The notes below the pieces were generated by a model, which did not search any database, was not told the origin of the DNA, and saw only the letters and a program-made list of their open reading frames with translations. A DNA stretch of 64,000 nucleotides, taken from assembly GCF_024978135.1 (NCBI RefSeq), contig NZ_JANTEZ010000001.1:310001-374000 (forward strand), written 5' to 3'. Both the position numbers and the translations under genes were made by a program. Positions 59,360-64,000 of the stretch are shown in pieces. The DNA is from Herbiconiux gentiana. Its GTDB lineage: Bacteria; Actinomycetota; Actinomycetes; Actinomycetales; Microbacteriaceae. The number at the start of each line of letters is the position of its first letter. Position 1 is the first letter of the stretch.

Positions 59360-60067
59360 ATGGGGAATGCGCGAGCATCCGTCGCCGTTCTAGGGCTCGT
59401 GAACGTGATCGAGTGGCTCTTCGACGCCCAGCTGCACATCGGCGACCAGACCGTGCTGTGGCGCGAGGTGGTCGGCAACGTGTTCGGCCTCGCCAGCGCG
59501 CTCGGCGGGATGCGGCGCAGGGTCTGGGCCTGGCCCGTGGGCATCGTCGGCAACGTGCTGCTGTTCACGGTGTTCCTCGGCGCCGTCTTCGGCACGCCGA
59601 ACCCCGTGAACCTGCTCGGGCAGGCGGGGCGGCAGGTGATGTTCATCATCGTGTCGATCTACGGCTGGTACCAGTGGCGGAAGGCCCGCGGCGAGACGGG
59701 AGCCGCGGTGGTGCCCCGGTGGGCGAGCGGCCGCACGCGCATCCTGCTCGCCGTCGGACTCGTCGGCGGGACCGCGCTGCTCACGCCCGTCTTCACCGCC
59801 CTGGGCTCGTACGAGCCGGTGTGGTCGGACGCCTGGGTGTTCGTCGGCTCGCTGCTCGCCACCTACGGCATGGCGAAGGGCTGGACCGAGTTCTGGCTGA
59901 TCTGGGTCGCCGTGGACGTGGTGGGCGTGCCCCTGCTGATCGGCGCCGGCTACTACGCCTCGGCGTTCATGTACCTCTTCTACGGCGTGTTCACCCTGAT
60001 CGGCTTCGTCGTCTGGGCGCGTGCCCGCAGCGGCAGTAGATTCGAGAGCAAGCGCGTTCCGGCCTAG
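59360..60067 (+). CDS. pnuC: nicotinamide riboside transporter PnuC
   Basis: 235 residues with seven or eight helices. [48 protein letters not shown] and the late [15 protein letters not shown] fit PnuC. It imports nicotinamide riboside by facilitated diffusion for NAD synthesis. The ATG at 59360 is chosen by N-terminal match. No NadR or other salvage gene is adjacent. Confidence 0.9.
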   Translation: MGNARASVAVLGLVNVIEWLFDAQLHIGDQTVLWREVVGNVFGLASALGGMRRRVWAWPVGIVGNVLLFTVFLGAVFGTPNPVNLLGQAGRQVMFIIVSIYGWYQWRKARGETGAAVVPRWASGRTRILLAVGLVGGTALLTPVFTALGSYEPVWSDAWVFVGSLLATYGMAKGWTEFWLIWVAVDVVGVPLLIGAGYYASAFMYLFYGVFTLIGFVVWARARSGSRFESKRVPA

Positions 60068-60098
60068 TCGGCGCGACGGACGATCCCCAGGAGAGAAC

Positions 60099-61841
60099 AT
60101 GGCCGAATCGGCGCCCCTCGACCCGACCTCAACCGACGCGTGGAAGGCCCTCCAGGCCACCGCCGACGGCTTCGAGCCCGACCTGCGGGGCTGGTTCGCC
60201 GCCGAGCCCGATCGCGCCGAGCGGTACACCTTCCAGGCCGCCGACCTGACGGTCGACCTGTCGAAGAACCTGCTCACCGACGACATCCTCGCCCGGCTGC
60301 TCGAGCTGGCCGACGACGCGGGGGTCGCCGAGCGCTACCGCGCCATGATCTCGGGTGAGCACATCAACGTCACCGAAGACCGGGCCGTGCTGCACACCGC
60401 CCTGCGGCGACCGGATGGCGGGACCGCCGATGGTGCGGGCCTCGAGCCGCCGGCCGGCTTCGTGGTCGACGGCGCCGACATCGACGCCGAGGTGCACGCC
60501 ACCCTCGACAAGGTCTACGCCTTCGCCGACCGCGTGCGCGACGGTTCCTGGACGGGTGTCACCGGCAGGCGGATCGCCACCGTGGTGAACATCGGCATCG
60601 GCGGCTCCGACCTCGGGCCCGTGATGGTCTATGAGGCGCTGAAGCCCTACGTGCTCGACGGCCTCGAGGTGCGGTTCGTGTCGAACATCGACCCGTCCGA
60701 CATCTACGAGAAGACCGCCGACCTCGACCCCGAGACCACGCTCTTCATCGTCGCCTCGAAGACCTTCGGCACCCTCGAGACGCTGACCAACGCCCGCCTG
60801 GCGCGTCAGTGGCTGTGGGAGCGCCTCGGCGCATCCGGAGCCATCGAGAACACCGACGAGGCCCGCACGGGTGCCGTCGCCAAGCACTTCGTGGCCGTGT
60901 CGACCGCGCTCGACAAGGTCGCCGCCTTCGGCATCGACCCCGAGAACGCGTTCGGCTTCTGGGACTGGGTGGGCGGCCGCTACTCGGTCGACTCGGCCAT
61001 CGGCACCTCGGTGGCGATCGCGATCGGGCCCGACGGGTTCCGCGACTTCCTCTCCGGCTTCCACGCCATCGACGAGCACATGCGCACCACCCCGCTCGAG
61101 CGGAACGCGCCTGTGCTGATGGGCATGCTGAACGTCTGGTACACGAACTTCCTCGGCGCCCAGAGCCACGCGGTGCTGCCCTACGCGCAGTACCTGCACC
61201 GCTTCCCGGCGTACCTGCAGCAGCTCACCATGGAGTCGAACGGCAAGAGCGTGCGCTGGGACGGCTCCCCCGTCACCACCGACACCGGCGAGATCTTCTG
61301 GGGCGAGCCGGGCACGAACGGTCAGCACGCGTTCTACCAGCTGATCCACCAGGGCACGCGGCTGATCCCGGCCGACTTCATCGCGGTGGCGAACCCGGCG
61401 CGCGGGCTGCGCGACGAGGTCGGCGACGGCGCGGCGGTCGCGCCCGGTGCCGACGTGCACGCGCTGTTCCTCGCGAACTTCTTCGCGCAGACCAAGGCGC
61501 TCGCCTTCGGCAAGACGGCCGAGGAGGTGCGGGCCGAGGGCACCGCCGAGTCGGTCGTGCCGGCGCGGGTGTTCAGCGGCAACCGGCCGACGACGTCGAT
61601 CCTCGCGCCGGCGCTCACGCCCAGCGTGGTCGGCCAGCTGATCGCCCTCTACGAGCACATCGTGTTCACCGAGGGGACCATCTGGGGCATCGACTCGTTC
61701 GACCAGTGGGGCGTGGAGCTGGGCAAGCAGCTGGCGCTGCAGATCGCTCCGGCGGTCGACGGGGACAGTGCTGCGCTGGAGGCGCAGGACTCTTCGACGA
61801 AGTCGCTCATCGCGAAGTATCTGGCGCTGCGGTCGGAGTAG
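60099..61841 (+). CDS. pgi: glucose-6-phosphate isomerase
   Basis: 580 residues. Family signatures are [59 protein letters not shown] and the C-terminal [13 protein letters not shown]. It interconverts glucose 6-phosphate and fructose 6-phosphate. The ATG at 60099 has AGGAGAG upstream. It follows pnuC by 31 bases on the same strand. Its 3' end overlaps the convergent ICMT-like gene by 35 bases. Confidence 0.97.
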   Translation: MAESAPLDPTSTDAWKALQATADGFEPDLRGWFAAEPDRAERYTFQAADLTVDLSKNLLTDDILARLLELADDAGVAERYRAMISGEHINVTEDRAVLHTALRRPDGGTADGAGLEPPAGFVVDGADIDAEVHATLDKVYAFADRVRDGSWTGVTGRRIATVVNIGIGGSDLGPVMVYEALKPYVLDGLEVRFVSNIDPSDIYEKTADLDPETTLFIVASKTFGTLETLTNARLARQWLWERLGASGAIENTDEARTGAVAKHFVAVSTALDKVAAFGIDPENAFGFWDWVGGRYSVDSAIGTSVAIAIGPDGFRDFLSGFHAIDEHMRTTPLERNAPVLMGMLNVWYTNFLGAQSHAVLPYAQYLHRFPAYLQQLTMESNGKSVRWDGSPVTTDTGEIFWGEPGTNGQHAFYQLIHQGTRLIPADFIAVANPARGLRDEVGDGAAVAPGADVHALFLANFFAQTKALAFGKTAEEVRAEGTAESVVPARVFSGNRPTTSILAPALTPSVVGQLIALYEHIVFTEGTIWGIDSFDQWGVELGKQLALQIAPAVDGDSAALEAQDSSTKSLIAKYLALRSE

Positions 61842-62808
61842 GTGGCGGTTCGGGGTTCCTCGGGAGCCAGCAGCGCACGGCGGCGCGGTAGCGGGTGAAG
61901 GCGGCGCCGAAGCGCTGCTCGAGGTCGGCCTCTTCGAAGGGGCGGATGGCGTAGTTCCAGACGAGCGAGCCGGCGAGGGCGTACACGACCACGAGCCACG
62001 ACGACAGCACCAGCCCGACCGCCACGCCCTGGGCGATGCCCGCGACCGCCATCGGGTTGCGCACCCAGCGGTACGGGCCGGCGATCACCAGACGGTTCGT
62101 CGACGCGCTGGGCAGCGGCGTGCCGTCGCCGAGGGTCGACATCGTGACGGCCGACCAGATGCCCAGGGCGCTGGCGAGCACGAGCAGCACGACGCCCGCG
62201 CCGGTCACGACCGCCTCCGCCGGCGGAGAGAGCGGCGCGGTGAGCTGCCAGCGATCCTCGAGGGCCGCGATCACGAGCGGCACGGCGGCGAGCCCGACGC
62301 CCCAGAACACGACGATCTGGCCGAAGGTCGTGGCGACGTTCCGCGCGCTGCCGGGGCGGCTCGGAGCCGGGCGGAACGCGAACGGCCCGCGCACGAGCCA
62401 CTCGGTGGGCACACGCCCGAGCAGCAGCAGGCAGGCCGCGAGGAGCGACCCCGCCGACGCCGCGATCATCGCCACGACACCCCAGCCGGCCAACCCCGTG
62501 ACCGTGGCGTAGACCGCCAGCCCGATGGTGACGAGCATCGTCCAGCCCGTGGCGACGACGACCGCCGGCCGCAGCCCGAGGGCGGCCACCGCCGACGCCA
62601 CCACGAACAGCGGGATGTCCAGTACGGCCAGGACGACCGGATCGAGCGCCCCGAGAGTCGCCTCCCGCACCCACGGCACGGTGAACACCGTGAGCCACCA
62701 GGCCACACCCGCGGTCGCCTGCAGGGCGAAGTAGATCCGGGCCCAGGTGCGAGCCCGGTCTCCGGCGACCCGGCTCACGGCAGATCGGCTCACGGGACCT
62801 CGACTCAC
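61807..62808 (-). CDS. ICMT/PEMT-like membrane methyltransferase-family protein
   Basis: 333 residues with about eight helices. The C-terminal part has [22 protein letters not shown] and [32 protein letters not shown], the cofactor-binding pattern of isoprenylcysteine carboxyl methyltransferase-like proteins (NnrU/PEMT group). The substrate is unknown. The first GTG (62808) overlaps the stop of the GntP gene (GTGA), but two more in-frame GTGs lie 5 and 10 codons later in a 15-base repeat. Confidence 0.82.
   Translation of the reverse strand: MSRGPVSRSAVSRVAGDRARTWARIYFALQATAGVAWWLTVFTVPWVREATLGALDPVVLAVLDIPLFVVASAVAALGLRPAVVVATGWTMLVTIGLAVYATVTGLAGWGVVAMIAASAGSLLAACLLLLGRVPTEWLVRGPFAFRPAPSRPGSARNVATTFGQIVVFWGVGLAAVPLVIAALEDRWQLTAPLSPPAEAVVTGAGVVLLVLASALGIWSAVTMSTLGDGTPLPSASTNRLVIAGPYRWVRNPMAVAGIAQGVAVGLVLSSWLVVVYALAGSLVWNYAIRPFEEADLEQRFGAAFTRYRAAVRCWLPRNPEPPPTPTAAPDTSR
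62764..62808 (-). repeat. three 15-base units each carrying a GTG start
   Basis: Three tandem units (each begins GTGAGYCG) encode [10 protein letters not shown] and VSRVA. GTG codons fall at 62808, 62793 and 62778, so the true start is ambiguous, and a slippage event here would move or duplicate starts. Confidence 0.75.
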
Positions 62809-64000
62809 GGCAGGACGAGCGAGACGAGCAGCGTCATGCCGAGTGCGATCACCGACGCGAGCGAGACCCCCACCGTCACCGTCTTCAGGGTGCCGCGCAC
62901 CGACTGGTCGAGGAAGGTCTGCAGCAGCCAGAACGTGTTCGACGTGACGTGGATGCAGAACAGCGCCCCCGAACCGGCCGCGAGGGCGACGAGCAGCGGG
63001 TCGAGCCCCATGGTGGAGGCCACCGGCGCGATGATGCCCGCGGCGGTGATGGCCGAGAGGGTGACCGATCCGACAGCGATGTGCAGCACCGCCGCCATCG
63101 CCCAAACGAGCAACAGCGGCGCGAACGAGGTGGCCGAGAAGTACCCCTGCAGCACCGCCCCGAGGTCGCCCTTCGCGATCACGGCGGCCAGGGAACCGCC
63201 GATGCCGGTGAGCAGGAAGATCTGGCCGCCGTCCTGAAAGCCCTTCACCACGGCCTTCTCGATGCGCTTCGTGCCCACGGCCGCGCGCCCGATCACACCC
63301 GTGGCGATGACGGCCAGCAGCAGCGCGATCACCGGCGACCCGAGGAACTGCATCGCGGGCACCTCGACCTCGGCCACCGAGAGCACCGCCTGCGCGGCGA
63401 TCAGCAGCAGGGCCACCAGCATCGGGGCGAACAGCAGCAGCAGCGGCTGCTCGCGCTCCGCGCGGTCGACGGGGCGGATGCTCGCCGGCCCCCGAGGCAC
63501 CCCGCCGACGCGGGTTCGCACCGACCCCGTCTCGGTGCTCACCAGCAGCGGGTCGTGGCCGACGGCAGCGGATCCGGCGGCCGACGCGGTCGTGACCGCG
63601 CTCGCCTCCACCGCCTCGACGTCGTCGCGCACCACGACCTGCTCGTCGCGCTCGGGGTTCCAGAAGCCCAGGCGGAAGAACAGCGACATCAGCAGGATGG
63701 TCAGCACCACGGTCGGAGCGACGACCGCGAAGCCGCCGAGCATCATCACGCCGAGCGGCACCCCCAGCAGGCCCGCGAGGGCGACGGCGGCGAAGCCGGG
63801 CACCATCATCACGATGCCCATCTCGAGCCCGACGGCGAAGGTCACCCCCACGATGCCGGTGCCGACCCGGCCGAGCCGGGGCGCGATGCGCCGGGCGAGC
63901 GGCGCCGCGATCACGATCAGCACGTCGACGAAGATGGTCTGCAGATAGGTCGCGAGCGACAGCCCGAGCGCGTACGGGATGCCCCGCCGGCCGAAGACCC
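62805..64000 (-). CDS. GntP-family permease (gluconate:H+ symporter-like), partial
   Basis: The visible 398 codons open in mid-protein at the right window edge (GRRGIPYALGLSLATYLQTIF) and end at 62805. About nine helices are seen. GTGIVGVTFAVGLEMGIVMMVPGF, GFQDGGQIFLLTGIGGSLAAVI and ALFCIHVTSNTFWLLQTFLDQS match the GntP/GntT group. It imports gluconate or a related sugar acid. The central loop (about 65 residues) is long and Ala/Val/Glu-rich. Its stop overlaps the start of the ICMT-like gene. Confidence 0.88.
   Translation of the reverse strand, partial: VFGRRGIPYALGLSLATYLQTIFVDVLIVIAAPLARRIAPRLGRVGTGIVGVTFAVGLEMGIVMMVPGFAAVALAGLLGVPLGVMMLGGFAVVAPTVVLTILLMSLFFRLGFWNPERDEQVVVRDDVEAVEASAVTTASAAGSAAVGHDPLLVSTETGSVRTRVGGVPRGPASIRPVDRAEREQPLLLLFAPMLVALLLIAAQAVLSVAEVEVPAMQFLGSPVIALLLAVIATGVIGRAAVGTKRIEKAVVKGFQDGGQIFLLTGIGGSLAAVIAKGDLGAVLQGYFSATSFAPLLLVWAMAAVLHIAVGSVTLSAITAAGIIAPVASTMGLDPLLVALAAGSGALFCIHVTSNTFWLLQTFLDQSVRGTLKTVTVGVSLASVIALGMTLLVSLVLP

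Overview
The window comes from a high-GC actinobacterium, most likely a member of the Microbacteriaceae (Herbiconiux/Leifsonia/Curtobacterium-like). The evidence is very high GC with strong third-position bias, frequent GTG starts and 4-base stop/start overlaps, and an aa3/bc1 respiratory locus with its usual neighbours: trpD, ctaE-qcrCAB, ctaF-ctaD-ctaC, erpA, an M20 dipeptidase, a DUF3043 gene, pyrD, nrdR, hisD and dnaE. The genus is an inference. I see no rRNA, tRNA, CRISPR array, insertion sequence or phage gene.

Region 1 (1-3.8 kb) is a compact ECF41 sigma-factor module: the sigma gene, a 4-helix membrane protein, two NmrA-like NAD(P)-binding proteins and a cut-off alpha/beta hydrolase. 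Two divergent intergenic regions hold four promoter-like sites. All four have TCACA-containing -35 elements, exactly 16 bases of spacer and (C/G)GTC -10 elements, so every gene of the module appears to be read by the sigma factor next to it. Region 2 (3.8-18.4 kb) is accessory. It holds small proteins, a hydrolase, a DHFR-like protein, an ArsR-type regulator with an MFS exporter, surface sugar genes (a GT39-like transferase, an acyltransferase, a PIG-L deacetylase broken by an in-frame TAG and a GT2-like transferase), two GNATs, an ECF42 sigma/YCII pair with an ECF42-type promoter, a degenerate Dam-like gene coupled to a zinc-finger gene, and a Ddn-like reductase.

Region 3 (18.4-23.4 kb) handles glycerol and dihydroxyacetone: dhaK-dhaL-dhaM (DhaM fused to HPr) is divergent from glpF-glpK. 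Region 4 (23.5-43 kb) is the conserved core: tryptophan, respiration, Fe-S insertion, pyrimidine and histidine synthesis, and the replicative polymerase. A secreted cell-wall-binding-repeat protein with its own palindromic promoter region sits between qcrB and the cta genes.

Region 5 (43-53.6 kb) starts with a tightly coupled metQ-metN-metI-aminotransferase-luxS operon (methionine import plus S-ribosylhomocysteine cleavage). It is followed by a remnant of a pterin dehydratase gene, a ChvE/Mms-type sugar ABC transporter, a divergent SDR and a luciferase-like monooxygenase. Region 6 (53.6-64 kb) has a PadR/HAAS membrane-protein pair with an operator-like repeat, a two-HTH regulator beside a Rox-like monooxygenase, an ABC1/UbiB kinase, PnuC, Pgi, an ICMT-like membrane protein and a GntP-type permease cut by the window end. 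No intergenic stretch exceeds 300 bases.
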